Positions 39,814 to 48,779 of a DNA stretch of 64,000 bases are shown here, in pieces; the first letter of the stretch is position 1, and each line of letters opens with the position of its first letter. The notes beneath the pieces were generated by a model that was not told the origin of the DNA, searched no databases, and saw nothing but the letters and a program-made list of their open reading frames with translations. The translations under genes were made by a program, and so were the position numbers. Source of the stretch: Massilia psychrophila. Lineage in GTDB: Bacteria > Pseudomonadota > Gammaproteobacteria > Burkholderiales > Burkholderiaceae_D. The DNA is taken from contig NZ_PDOB01000011.1 of NCBI RefSeq assembly GCF_002760665.1, positions 62,001 to 126,000 on the forward strand, in the 5' to 3' direction.

Positions 39814-40737
39814 CTAGGTTTCGCTGGCGATGGGATCGGTCGTCTCGACCGCCGTGCCGCGCTCGGTCTTGCGGGTATTGTAATAGGTGACAGCCAGGCC
39901 CGAGCCGAGGATGACCGCCATGCCGAGCCAGACGTGCCAGTCGAAGCGATCGCCCCACAGCAGCATGCCCAAAAGGCTCGCGAAAACGATGCCGGTGTAC
40001 TGCAGGTTGGCCACCACCAGCGTCTTGCCGATGGCGTAGGCGCGCGTCATCGCCATCTGCGCCAGGGTGGCCGTCACGCCCATCGTCAGCAGCAGGGTGG
40101 CGCCGCGCAGGTCGAGCGCATGCCAGGTGTCGATGGCCGGATCGGCCGCCGTGGTGGCGCTGCCGGCCAGGCCCGCCAGCAAATTCATCATCGCAAAATA
40201 GAACACTACCCGGTATTCCGGTTCGCCCAGTTGGCCCAGTCGGCGCACCTGCAGGTAGGCGGCGGCCGACAGCATGCCGGAAAACAGGGTAGTGGCGGCG
40301 CCGATCCACTGGCGCGCTTCGAAGGCCGGTTGCAGCACCAGGATGACGCCGATAAAACTGAGCAGGATGGCGCCGAGCAACGGCCATTCGACGTGGTCCT
40401 TGGCATGCCACCAGCCGGCGCAGAACAGGAAGGCCGCCATCCAGATCGGCGACATGTAGTTCAGCGTGACGGCGGTCGCCAGCGGCAGCTTCGAGATCCC
40501 GTAAAACCACAGCCATAGCGAGACGACGCCGACCAGGCCGCGCCAGGCATGCTCGCGCGGCACCGCGGTGCGCAGGCTGCCGCCGCGCTGGAGCACCAGC
40601 AGCGCCAGCATGACGACGCCGATCAGGCCGCGGTACATGACGATTTCGGATATCGAGAAGGTAACCGACGCCAGCTTGACGCAGGCTCCCATCACGGAAA
40701 ACAGCAAGGCGGCGCACAACATCCACAACGAGGCCAT
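39814..40737 (-). CDS. DMT superfamily transporter, EamA type
   Basis: A 307-residue inner-membrane protein with ten predicted transmembrane helices in two EamA halves (start SLWMLCAALLFSVMGACVKLA; second half starting near LGQLGEPEYRVVFYFAMMNLLAG). Members export amino acids or other small metabolites; the substrate here is unknown. AAGGA lies ahead of the ATG, and the upstream Rieske oxygenase gene ends seven bases before it, so the two are cotranscribed. Confidence 0.9.
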   Translation of the reverse strand: MASLWMLCAALLFSVMGACVKLASVTFSISEIVMYRGLIGVVMLALLVLQRGGSLRTAVPREHAWRGLVGVVSLWLWFYGISKLPLATAVTLNYMSPIWMAAFLFCAGWWHAKDHVEWPLLGAILLSFIGVILVLQPAFEARQWIGAATTLFSGMLSAAAYLQVRRLGQLGEPEYRVVFYFAMMNLLAGLAGSATTAADPAIDTWHALDLRGATLLLTMGVTATLAQMAMTRAYAIGKTLVVANLQYTGIVFASLLGMLLWGDRFDWHVWLGMAVILGSGLAVTYYNTRKTERGTAVETTDPIASET

Positions 40738-40744
40738 CGGGTCC

Positions 40745-41851
40745 TTAAGCTTGCACGTCGATGTGACTGCGATACCACTCGTGGAAGTGCTGCATGCCGT
40801 CCTCCATGGGCGACTGGTAGGGTCCGGTTTCGCTGACCCCGCGCGCCATCAGCACGCGGCGCCCGGCGTCCATCCGCATGGCGATTTCGTCGTCCTCGAC
40901 GCAGGTCTCCATGTAGGCGGCGCGCTCGGCTTCGATGAATTCCCGTTCGAACAGCACGATTTCTTCGGGATAGTAGAACTCGACGACGTTGCGCGTCTGC
41001 TGGGGGCCGCTCGGCCACAGGGTCGAGACGATCAGCACGTGCGGATACCACTCGACCATGATGTTCGGGTACAGGGTGAACCAGATCGCGCCGTTTTCGG
41101 GCGGGACGCCGCCGCGGAACTTGAGCACCTGCTGCTGCCATCGGCGGTAGGCCGGCGAGCCCGAATGCTGCAGCCCGCGGTTGACCCCGACCGTCTGCAC
41201 TGAGTAGTCGCGGCCGAATTCCCAGCGCAAATCGTCGCAGCTGACAAAGCCGCCCAGGCCCGCGTGGAACGGCTCGACGTGGTAATCCTCGAGATAGACC
41301 TCGATGAAGGTCTTCCAGTTGTAGTTACAGGTCTGCACCTCGACGTGGTCGAACATGTAGCCGGAAAAATCGAAGTCCTTCGTCACCGACAGTTGCGCCA
41401 GTTTTTCCATGACGTTGTAGCCGTTCTGCTCGAACAGCAGGCCGTTCCAGTTTTGCAGCGGCGTTTTCGACAGGTGCAGGCACGGCGTCTCGGCAAAATG
41501 CGGCGCACCGATCAGCTCGCCCTTGAGGTCGTAGGTCCAGCGGTGCAGCGGGCAGACGATATTGCTGGCGTTGCCGCGGCCATTGTTCATCAGCGCCTGG
41601 CGGTGGCGGCAGACGTTCGACAGCACCTCGATGCCGTCGGCGTTGCGCACCAGCATGCGGCCTTCGTTCTCGGCAGCAAGCGTGGCAAAATCGCCGACCT
41701 CGGGCACCATCAGTTCGTGCCCGACATAGCGCGGACCGGCCTGGAATAACAGTTCCATCTCGCGCTTTTGGAGCGCGTCGTCAAAGTAGACATCTACCGG
41801 AAGCTGCGCGCACGGGCGCGCCAGCTTGGCGTGGGTAGCCAGATCGGACAT
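40745..41851 (-). CDS. Rieske ring-hydroxylating oxygenase alpha subunit
   Basis: A 368-residue terminal oxygenase. The N-terminal Rieske domain has CRHR near residue 82 and CPLHRW about 18 residues later, which bind the [2Fe-2S] cluster. The catalytic mononuclear-iron domain has EVYLEDYHVEPFHAGL with the His pair and bridging Asp/Glu region. The sequence is of the single-type-subunit group (no beta subunit nearby); no reductase gene is adjacent, so electrons must come from elsewhere. Strong AAAGGGGGG precedes the ATG. It leads an operon with an EamA transporter and a sulfurtransferase. Substrate unknown. Confidence 0.9.
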   Translation of the reverse strand: MSDLATHAKLARPCAQLPVDVYFDDALQKREMELLFQAGPRYVGHELMVPEVGDFATLAAENEGRMLVRNADGIEVLSNVCRHRQALMNNGRGNASNIVCPLHRWTYDLKGELIGAPHFAETPCLHLSKTPLQNWNGLLFEQNGYNVMEKLAQLSVTKDFDFSGYMFDHVEVQTCNYNWKTFIEVYLEDYHVEPFHAGLGGFVSCDDLRWEFGRDYSVQTVGVNRGLQHSGSPAYRRWQQQVLKFRGGVPPENGAIWFTLYPNIMVEWYPHVLIVSTLWPSGPQQTRNVVEFYYPEEIVLFEREFIEAERAAYMETCVEDDEIAMRMDAGRRVLMARGVSETGPYQSPMEDGMQHFHEWYRSHIDVQA

Positions 41852-42269
41852 CCCAACCCCCCTTTAAAAGAGCTTTAAGCAAAAGAAGAGAAAGAATCCA
41901 AAGACCAGTATTTTTCCTGCGCAATACGGTATTTCGGACATAACCGGCGATTATACCGTGGAACCAGCCCTGCAGTCGTGGGCTGGCACGGGAATGTGGT
42001 GCGGAACGGTAAGAAAAATGCCGCTGGAACATGGGTTTCATAGGGGGACGACCGATTGCGATAAAATGTCGGCGGGCGTGGCGGCCGGCAAAGGCCAAGT
42101 GTCGTCACCGAACAGGACGGATTGTTTTAGAATAAGGATTCAGGCTGAACGCTGTCGCCCAAGGTGCGCGGCCCGGTTTCACGCGGTTGAACGCAGGTGC
42201 GCGGCTTACCTCGCAGATTGGCGTTTTCTCGAAGTACCCTAAAAGTCAGTAACCATGAAGTAAGTAACT
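41852..42269. other. Divergent intergenic region, Rieske operon / xseB operon
   Basis: 418 bases. It contains a hairpin CCAGCCC (41964-41970) / GGGCTGG (41980-41986). Just upstream of xseB the phrase AGTAAC(C/T)ATG occurs twice, 15 bases apart, and the first copy makes a minimal ORF ATG-AAG-TAA at 42255-42263. No convincing longer gene was found. Confidence 0.5.
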
Positions 42270-42548
42270 ATGGCAAACAAAACATTAGCGCCGGCCGGTG
42301 CGGCGGCTCCCGAATCGGCGGCTCCCGAATCGTTTGAACAGGCGATGGCCGAACTGGCGCAGTTGGTCACCCGGATGGAATCGGGCCAGCTGCCGCTGGA
42401 GGCGTCGGTGGTGGCCTACGCGCGCGGTTCGGAACTGGTCAAGTACTGCGCCTTTCAACTCGAAAAAGTCGAATCGCAGGTCAAGGTGCTGGAAGGCGAC
42501 ATGCTCAAGCCGTTCGCCGCCGAAGGCATCGACGAGGCGATGCAATGA
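42270..42548 (+). CDS. xseB: Exodeoxyribonuclease VII small subunit
   Basis: A 92-residue XseB. The coiled-coil core is clear (SFEQAMAELAQLVTRMESGQLPLEASVVAYARGSELVKYC), which in the holoenzyme decorates the XseA subunit. The N-terminus carries a short AAPES duplication. xseA is not in the window. The stop codon overlaps the ispA start (ATGA at 42545), the usual xseB-ispA-dxs operon. No good Shine-Dalgarno is seen, but a three-codon ORF lies directly upstream. Confidence 0.95.
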   Translation: MANKTLAPAGAAAPESAAPESFEQAMAELAQLVTRMESGQLPLEASVVAYARGSELVKYCAFQLEKVESQVKVLEGDMLKPFAAEGIDEAMQ

Positions 42549-43441
42549 CGCTGTTGGCGTCGTTCGACGGCTGGATGACCACGGTGCAGGTGCACGTCGA
42601 AGAGGCGCTTGGCGCCCTGCTGCCGGCAGCAGGGCGCGAACCGGCCCGGCTGCACGAGGCGATGCGCTACAGCGTGCTGGGCGGCGGCAAGCGGGTACGC
42701 CCGCTGCTGGTGTTCGCCGCCGGCGGCCTGTTTAACGCCGACCTCGAAACGCTGGCGCGCGCCGCGGCGGCCGTCGAGATGATCCACGCCTATTCGCTGG
42801 TGCACGACGACATGCCGTGCATGGACGACGACGCGCTGCGGCGTGGCAAGCCGACGGTGCACATGGCCTACGACGAAGCGACCGCGCTGCTGGTCGGCGA
42901 CGCGTTGCAGGCCCAGGCTTTCGCGGTGCTGGCCGACGATGCCTCGATCGCGCCGGCGCGGCTGGTGGCGATGCTGCGCGTACTGGCCCACGCCGCCGGC
43001 CCGGCCGGCATGTGCGGCGGCCAGGCGATCGATTTGGCCAGCGTCGGCGTCAGCCTGACGCTCAAGCAGCTCGAGCGGATGCACCAGCTGAAAACCGGCG
43101 CCTTGCTGCGCGCATCGGTGCTGCTCGGCGCGCTCGCCGGGCGGGATGTCGACGCCGTTGAGCTAACCGCGCTGGACACTTATTCGAATGCGATCGGGCT
43201 GGCCTTCCAGGTGGTCGACGACGTGCTCGACGCGACCGCCGATTCGGCCACGCTGGGCAAGACCGCCGGCAAGGACGCCGCCGCCAACAAGCCGACCTAT
43301 GTTTCGATCCTGGGGCTGGACGAATCGATTTTGCTGGCGGAAAAATTGAGGCGAGCGGCGCATGACGCGCTGGCGCCGTTTGGGGACAAGGCACTGAGGT
43401 TGCGCGAACTCGCCGACCTCATCGTGCAGCGGAAAGCGTAA
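42545..43441 (+). CDS. ispA: Farnesyl diphosphate synthase
   Basis: A 298-residue polyprenyl synthase that condenses IPP with DMAPP and GPP. The first Asp-rich motif is LVHDDMPCMDDDALRRGKPTVH and the second is FQVVDDVLDAT. GGGKRVRPLL near the N-terminus and KTGALL in the middle are family landmarks. It is coupled to xseB by ATGA and abuts dxs without any gap. Confidence 0.95.
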   Translation: MTLLASFDGWMTTVQVHVEEALGALLPAAGREPARLHEAMRYSVLGGGKRVRPLLVFAAGGLFNADLETLARAAAAVEMIHAYSLVHDDMPCMDDDALRRGKPTVHMAYDEATALLVGDALQAQAFAVLADDASIAPARLVAMLRVLAHAAGPAGMCGGQAIDLASVGVSLTLKQLERMHQLKTGALLRASVLLGALAGRDVDAVELTALDTYSNAIGLAFQVVDDVLDATADSATLGKTAGKDAAANKPTYVSILGLDESILLAEKLRRAAHDALAPFGDKALRLRELADLIVQRKA

Positions 43442-45313
43442 ATGAAACTGCTAGAGACAATCAATGAACCGGCCGAACTGCGCAAGCTGTCGCGCAGCCA
43501 ACTGACGCCGCTGGCCGACGAATTGCGCCAGTACCTGCTCGATTCGGTTTCCAGGACCGGCGGGCACCTGTCGTCCAACCTCGGCACGGTCGAACTGACG
43601 ATCGCGCTGCACTACGTATTCAACACCCCGCACGACCGCATCGTGTGGGACGTCGGCCACCAGACCTATTCGCACAAAATCCTTACCGGCCGGCGCGAAC
43701 GCATGCACACCTTGCGCCAGTTCGACGGCATCTCCGGCTTTCCGAAGCGCGACGAGAGCGAGTACGACACCTTCGGCACCGCTCACTCGTCGACCTCGAT
43801 CTCGGCCGCGCTGGGCATGGCGCAGGCGGCCAAGATCAAGGGCGAGCACCGCCACGCCGTCGCCGTCATCGGCGACGGCTCGATGACGGCCGGGATGGCC
43901 TTCGAAGCGCTCAACAACGGCGGCGTGCAGGAAGACGTCAACCTGCTGGTGGTCCTCAACGACAACGACATGTCGATCTCGCCGCCGGTCGGTGCGCTCA
44001 ACCGCTACCTGGCGCGCCTGATGTCGGGCCAGTTCTACGCCGCCGCCAAGACGGTCGGCAAGTCGGTGCTGCCCGGTCCCGTGCGCGAGCTGGCCAAGCG
44101 TCTCGAGGAACACGCCAAGGGCATGGTGGTGCCGGCCACGATGTTCGAGGAATTCGGTTTCAACTACATCGGCCCGATCGATGGCCACGACCTCGAATCG
44201 TTGATCCCGACGCTGGAAAACATCAGGAAACTCAAGGGGCCGCAGTTCCTTCACGTGGTGACCAAGAAAGGCCAGGGCTACAAGCTGGCCGAGGCCGAGC
44301 CGATCCTGTACCACGGCACCGGCAAATTCAATCCGACCGAAGGCATCATCGCGCCGGCCAAGGCCGGCAAGGTCACCTACACCGAAGTGTTCGGCAACTG
44401 GCTGTGCGACATGGCGGCAAGCGACAAGCGCCTGGTCGGCATCACGCCGGCGATGCGCGAAGGTTCCGGCATGGTGCGTTTCGAGCAGCAGTATCCGGAG
44501 CGCTATTTCGACGTCGGCATCGCCGAGCAGCATTCGGTGACGTTCGCCGCAGGCCTGGCCACCGAAGGGCTGAAACCGGTAGTGGCGATCTACTCGACGT
44601 TTTTACAGCGCGCCTACGACCAGTTGATCCACGACGTCGCGCTGCAGAACCTGGACGTGACGTTCGCCCTCGATAGAGCCGGCTTGGTAGGCGCCGACGG
44701 CGCTACCCACGCCGGGAACTACGACATGGCTTTCCTGCGCTGCATCCCGAACATGGTGGTGATGGCCGCCTCCGACGAGAACGAATGCCGCCGCATGCTC
44801 ACCACCGGCTTTCACTACGACGGCCCGGCGGCGGTGCGCTATCCGCGCGGCGCCGGCATTGGCGCGCTCATCGACCAGGAACTGACCTCGATCGAGATCG
44901 GCAAGGGCGAGATCAAGCGCAACGGCGCCGGCGTGGCGATCCTCGCTTTCGGTTCGATGGTGGCCCCGAGCATCGCGGCGGCCGCCGGACTGAATGCGAC
45001 GGTGGCCAACATGCGCTTCGTCAAGCCGCTCGACGTCGAGCTGGTCAAACAGCTGGCGCGCGAGCACGACTATTTTGTGACGGTGGAGGAGGGCTGCATC
45101 ATGGGCGGCGCGGGCGCCGCGGTGGCCGAGGCACTGGCCACCCAGGGCATCGTCAAGCCGATCCTGATGCTCGGCTTGCCGGACAAGTTCATCGACCATG
45201 GCGACCCGGCGAGCTTGCTGGCCGGCGTGGGGCTCGATGCCACCGGCATTGCCGCCTCGGTCCGCCAGCGGTTTGGGGCGGCGGTGCCGAGGCTGGTGGT
45301 GAATAATAGCTAA
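43442..45313 (+). CDS. dxs: 1-deoxy-D-xylulose-5-phosphate synthase
   Basis: A 623-residue thiamine-diphosphate enzyme that starts the MEP isoprenoid pathway from pyruvate and glyceraldehyde-3-phosphate. The TPP site is [20 protein letters not shown] near residue 150. The transketolase-like central part has [17 protein letters not shown] and [13 protein letters not shown], and the C-terminal domain is intact. The ATG follows the ispA stop directly, so the isoprenoid pair is tightly coupled. The stop codon lies in the first unit of an 11-bp imperfect repeat. Confidence 0.97.
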   Translation: MKLLETINEPAELRKLSRSQLTPLADELRQYLLDSVSRTGGHLSSNLGTVELTIALHYVFNTPHDRIVWDVGHQTYSHKILTGRRERMHTLRQFDGISGFPKRDESEYDTFGTAHSSTSISAALGMAQAAKIKGEHRHAVAVIGDGSMTAGMAFEALNNGGVQEDVNLLVVLNDNDMSISPPVGALNRYLARLMSGQFYAAAKTVGKSVLPGPVRELAKRLEEHAKGMVVPATMFEEFGFNYIGPIDGHDLESLIPTLENIRKLKGPQFLHVVTKKGQGYKLAEAEPILYHGTGKFNPTEGIIAPAKAGKVTYTEVFGNWLCDMAASDKRLVGITPAMREGSGMVRFEQQYPERYFDVGIAEQHSVTFAAGLATEGLKPVVAIYSTFLQRAYDQLIHDVALQNLDVTFALDRAGLVGADGATHAGNYDMAFLRCIPNMVVMAASDENECRRMLTTGFHYDGPAAVRYPRGAGIGALIDQELTSIEIGKGEIKRNGAGVAILAFGSMVAPSIAAAAGLNATVANMRFVKPLDVELVKQLAREHDYFVTVEEGCIMGGAGAAVAEALATQGIVKPILMLGLPDKFIDHGDPASLLAGVGLDATGIAASVRQRFGAAVPRLVVNNS

Positions 45314-45339
45314 CTATTAGCTAACTAAGGGCTAACGGT
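45307..45339 (+). repeat. 11-bp imperfect tandem repeat at the end of dxs
   Basis: TAGCTAACTAT, TAGCTAACTAA and GGGCTAACGGT follow one another. The dxs stop codon TAA (45311-45313) is in the first unit. The shared GCTAAC resembles the unit of the repeat at 23591. Confidence 0.7.
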
Positions 45340-45371
45340 CTGTCCGCAACTTGATTCGTTTGCCGTCGCAA

Positions 45372-45397
45372 CGTCATTCCCGCGCAGGCGGGAATCG
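45372..45397. repeat. Dispersed palindrome ATTCCCGC...GCGGGAAT
   Basis: CGTCATTCCCGCGCAGGCGGGAATCG contains arms ATTCCCGC and GCGGGAAT. The pattern CATTCCCGCG-N-GGCGGGAATC is a common extragenic element in many proteobacterial genomes. Here it lies between convergent dxs and the adenosyltransferase gene. Confidence 0.7.
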
Positions 45398-45411
45398 CAT
45401 TTGCCTGCAAA

Positions 45412-45966
45412 CTACCCGCGCTTGCGCTCATGCTGCCACAGCACATCAGTCCCTCCCGCAAACCGGTTCAACACCCGCGACAACACGAACATCAAGTCCG
45501 ACAGCCGGTTGACGTACTGCCGCGGATGCTCGTTGATCGCTTCGGCCTTCCCCAAGGTCACGATGCTGCGCTCGGCGCGCCGGCACACGGTGCGGCAGAC
45601 GTGCGCGATCGACGCCGCGCGCGCGCCGGCCGGCAGGATAAACTCCTGCAGCACCGGCAAATCGGCATTGTATTTTTCCAGCAGGTCGTCGAGCCGGATC
45701 ACGTGCGCGTCGGTGATGAGCTGATAGCCCGGGATGCACAGCTCGCCGCCAAGGTCGAACAGGTCGTGCTGGATCGTGATCAGCTCCTCGCGCAGTTCGG
45801 CCGGCATCGGCTCGCACAGCAGCAGCCCGACGAAGCTGTTGAGCTCGTCGACGTCGCCCAACGAGGCGATACGCGCGCTGTCTTTGTCGACGCGGCTGCC
45901 GTCGCCCAGCCCGGTGGTACCCTTGTCGCCGGTCCGCGTGGCGATTTTTGAAAGCCGGTTGCCCAT
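45412..45966 (-). CDS. Cob(I)alamin adenosyltransferase, PduO type
   Basis: A 184-residue enzyme that makes adenosylcobalamin from cob(I)alamin and ATP. The ATP-binding N-terminus is KIATRTGDKGTTGLGDGSRVDKDS, followed by LGDVDELNSFVGLLL. The conserved helical part ends with RRAERSIV and YVNRLSDLMFVLSRVLNR. No other cobalamin gene is in the window. It is divergent from glcD, with a 65-base gap. Confidence 0.93.
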   Translation of the reverse strand: MGNRLSKIATRTGDKGTTGLGDGSRVDKDSARIASLGDVDELNSFVGLLLCEPMPAELREELITIQHDLFDLGGELCIPGYQLITDAHVIRLDDLLEKYNADLPVLQEFILPAGARAASIAHVCRTVCRRAERSIVTLGKAEAINEHPRQYVNRLSDLMFVLSRVLNRFAGGTDVLWQHERKRG

Positions 45967-46031
45967 GATGTGTCCCTTAGTGTTTAATACGTCGAGGATA
46001 CGTTAAAACGCCGATCCGGTACAATTGCTCC

Positions 46032-47513
46032 ATGTCACAGCCAATCCCTATCGATCCCGTCCGCCGGCAGCAGGTTGCCAGCGCCCTGCGCGCCGTTCTG
46101 CCGGAGCGCTGCGTGCTGTCCGACCCGGAAGACACTCGTCCGTACGAATGCGACGGCCTGGCCGCCTACCGCCAGCTGCCGATGGTCGTCACCCTGCCCG
46201 ACAGCGAGGAGCAATTGCTGGCGATCCTCAATATCTGCCGCGAGCTGAAGGTGCCGATCGTGCCGCGCGGCGCCGGCACCGGCCTGTCGGGCGGCGCGCT
46301 GCCGATCGCCGACGGTGTCGTCGTCTCCACCGCGCGGCTGAACCGCATCGTGCGCGTCGACCAGTACGCGCGCACCGCCGTTGTCCAGCCGGGCGTGCGC
46401 AATCTGGCCATCTCGGAAGCGGCGGCGCCGCTCGGCCTGTATTACGCGCCCGACCCGTCCTCGCAAATCGCCTGCACCATCGGCGGCAACGTGGCGGAAA
46501 ATTCGGGCGGCGTGCACTGCCTCAAATACGGCCTGACCGTGCACAACGTGCTGCGCGTGCGGGTCGCCACCATCGACGGCGAGATCCTTGAACTGGGCGG
46601 CGATGCGCTCGATGCGCCCGGCCTGGACCTGCTGGCGGTCTTCATCGGCTCCGAAGGCATGCTCGGCATCGTCACCGAAGTGACGGTCAGGCTGGTGCCC
46701 AAGCCGCAATCGGCGCGCGTCATCATGGCCTCGTTCGGCGACGTCGTCACCGGCGGCAACGCAGTGGCCAGCGTGATTGCCGCCGGCATCATCCCGGCCG
46801 GACTCGAGATGATGGACCGTACCTCGTCGCGCATGGTCGAGCCGTTCGTCAAGGCCGGCTACGACATCGACGCCGCCGCCATTTTGCTGTGCGAAGCCGA
46901 TGGTACCGCGATCGAAGTGGACGAGGAAATCGAACGCATGACGCTGGTGCTGGAAGCGGCCGGCGCCATCGCGATCTCCGTGTCGCAAACCGAAGCGGAG
47001 CGGATGAAATTCTGGTCCGGCCGCAAGAACGCCTTTCCGGCGGCGGGCCGTATCTCGCCCGATTACTACTGCATGGACGGCACCATCCCGCGCAAGAAGC
47101 TGGCCCAGGTTTTAATTGGCATCGAGGCGATGGAAGTGCAATACGGCCTGCGCTGCGCCAACGTGTTCCACGCCGGCGACGGCAATTTGCATCCGCTGAT
47201 TTTGTTCGACGCCAACCAGCCGGGCGAATTCGACCGCGCCGAAGCGTTCGGCGCCGACATCCTCGCCTTGTGCGTCGAAGTGGGCGGCACCATCACCGGC
47301 GAGCATGGGGTCGGCAAAGAAAAAATCAATTCGATGTGCATCCAGTTCAGCAGGGCCGAGCTGGACGCTTTTTTCGCTGTGAAGCGCGCTTTCGATGTGG
47401 CGTTCCTGCTCAATCCCGACAAGGCGATTCCGACCCTGAACCGGTGCGCCGAATTCGGCAAGATGCGCGTTTCCGGCGGCGTGCTGCCGTTCGCGGAGCT
47501 GGCGCGGTTTTGA
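46032..47513 (+). CDS. glcD: Glycolate oxidase subunit GlcD (FAD-linked)
   Basis: A 493-residue FAD-binding catalytic subunit of glycolate oxidase, which converts glycolate to glyoxylate. The PCMH-type FAD domain shows VPRGAGTGLSGGALPIADGVV and TIGGNVAENSGGVHCLKYG; the C-terminal cap has FHAGDGNLHPLILFD and GGTITGEHGVG. It is the first gene of glcD-glcE-lipoprotein-glcF. The stop codon is the first unit of an unusual repeat that reaches to the glcE start. Confidence 0.95.
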   Translation: MSQPIPIDPVRRQQVASALRAVLPERCVLSDPEDTRPYECDGLAAYRQLPMVVTLPDSEEQLLAILNICRELKVPIVPRGAGTGLSGGALPIADGVVVSTARLNRIVRVDQYARTAVVQPGVRNLAISEAAAPLGLYYAPDPSSQIACTIGGNVAENSGGVHCLKYGLTVHNVLRVRVATIDGEILELGGDALDAPGLDLLAVFIGSEGMLGIVTEVTVRLVPKPQSARVIMASFGDVVTGGNAVASVIAAGIIPAGLEMMDRTSSRMVEPFVKAGYDIDAAAILLCEADGTAIEVDEEIERMTLVLEAAGAIAISVSQTEAERMKFWSGRKNAFPAAGRISPDYYCMDGTIPRKKLAQVLIGIEAMEVQYGLRCANVFHAGDGNLHPLILFDANQPGEFDRAEAFGADILALCVEVGGTITGEHGVGKEKINSMCIQFSRAELDAFFAVKRAFDVAFLLNPDKAIPTLNRCAEFGKMRVSGGVLPFAELARF

Positions 47514-47576
47514 CGACGGCATGAAGACGGTATGAAGACGGCATGACAACGGGATGACAACAAAGTGACAACGCGA
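47511..47576 (+). repeat. 11-bp tandem array joining glcD stop to glcE start
   Basis: Six consecutive 11-base units start at 47511, 47522, 47533, 47544, 47555 and 47566, each beginning TGA (for example TGAAGACGGTA, TGAAGACGGCA, TGACAACGGGA). The first TGA is the glcD stop and the last unit ends with the A of the glcE ATG. Unit junctions read ATGA four times and GTGA once, so each start codon opens a four- or five-codon ORF that ends inside the next ATGA. No Shine-Dalgarno is seen for glcE. Confidence 0.92.
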
Positions 47577-48649
47577 TGCTAGAACAGAAAATCGAACAAT
47601 TCCGCGACCAGGTGCTGACGGCGGCAGCGGCCAGGCAAACGCTGCGCATTCGCGGCGGCGGCACCAAGGACTGGTACGGCCAGGCCTTCGATGGCGACAT
47701 TCTCGACACGCGCGAGTATTGCGGTATCGTCGACTACGAGCCGACTGAACTCGTGATCACCGCGCGTTGCGGCACGCCGCTCGTCGAGATCGAGGCGGCG
47801 CTGGCCGCGCGCCAGCAGATGCTCGCGTTCGAGCCGCCCCATTTTGGCGACGCCGCCACGTTCGGCGGCGTGGTCGCGGCCGGCTTGTCGGGCCCGCGCC
47901 GCGCCACCAGCGGCGCAGTGCGCGACTTCGTGCTCGGCGCAGTCCTGATGGACGGCAAGGGCGACGTACTCACCTTCGGCGGCCAGGTCATGAAGAACGT
48001 CGCCGGCTACGACGTCTCGCGCCTGCTGGCTGGCTCCATGGGCACGCTCGGCCTGATGCTGCAGCACTCGGTCAAGGTGCTGCCGCTGGCGGTGCGCGAA
48101 GCAACTTTGCGCTTCGAACTGTCCGAAATCGAGGCCATCCGGCGCCTCAACGAGTGGGGCGGCCAGCCGTTGCCGCTGTCGGCCAGTTGCTGGCATGACG
48201 GCGTCATGACGGTACGCCTGGCCGGCGCGCAAGCCGCCGTTGAGGCGGCGGTACGCCAGTTCGGCGGCGAAGCGGTGGCCGATGGCCCGCTCTTCTGGGC
48301 CGGCCTGCGCGAACAGCAGCACCCGTTTTTCAGCTTTCCTGCCCATGGCGCGGACAGCCTGTGGCGCCTGTCGGTGCCGTCGACTGCCAGCGCCATCGTC
48401 CTCAAGGGCGAGCAACTGATCGAATGGGGCGGCGCCCAGCGCTGGCTGAAAGCCGGCAGCGACGCCGCCACCGCGCGCAACATCCGCGGTGCGGTGACGG
48501 CGGTGGGCGGCCACGCCACGCTGTTTCGCGGCGGCGACAAGAGCGTCGGCGTGTTCCAGCCGCTGGCGCCGGCGATCGCGCGGATTCATGAACGCCTGAA
48601 GGCGTCCTTCGATCCGTCGCATGTGTTCAACCCTGGCCGCATGTATTGA
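47576..48649 (+). CDS. glcE: Glycolate oxidase subunit GlcE
   Basis: A 357-residue FAD-binding subunit of glycolate oxidase, homologous to the N-terminal FAD domain of GlcD. Features: LRIRGGGTKDWYG, TARCGTPLVEIEAAL, FEPPHFGDAATFGGVVAAGLSGPRR and KNVAGYDVSRLLAGSMGTLG. The C-terminal FNPGRMY is typical of the family. Translation probably depends on arrival of ribosomes from glcD through the 11-bp array. A lipoprotein gene follows before glcF. Confidence 0.94.
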   Translation: MLEQKIEQFRDQVLTAAAARQTLRIRGGGTKDWYGQAFDGDILDTREYCGIVDYEPTELVITARCGTPLVEIEAALAARQQMLAFEPPHFGDAATFGGVVAAGLSGPRRATSGAVRDFVLGAVLMDGKGDVLTFGGQVMKNVAGYDVSRLLAGSMGTLGLMLQHSVKVLPLAVREATLRFELSEIEAIRRLNEWGGQPLPLSASCWHDGVMTVRLAGAQAAVEAAVRQFGGEAVADGPLFWAGLREQQHPFFSFPAHGADSLWRLSVPSTASAIVLKGEQLIEWGGAQRWLKAGSDAATARNIRGAVTAVGGHATLFRGGDKSVGVFQPLAPAIARIHERLKASFDPSHVFNPGRMY

Positions 48650-48682
48650 AATTTGCACTGAAATTTGTACCGAAATTCGGGG
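48647..48682 (+). repeat. 12-bp tandem repeat at the end of glcE
   Basis: TGAAATTTGCAC, TGAAATTTGTAC and CGAAATTCGGGG follow each other, and the first unit begins with the glcE stop codon. Confidence 0.75.
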
Positions 48683-48779
48683 CCAAGAGGACTGCATGGC
48701 GCCACTTGCCGGATTAACATTGAACACCGTGCGTCCGGTGGCGATGATCGTTGCTCCCTCAACGAAGATGCTCGCCCCC

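Noticed and set aside
41958-42242. 94-codon plus-strand open frame between the Rieske operon and xseB
   Set aside because: Contains a hairpin, has no ribosome binding site and is Arg/Cys-rich without domain similarity.
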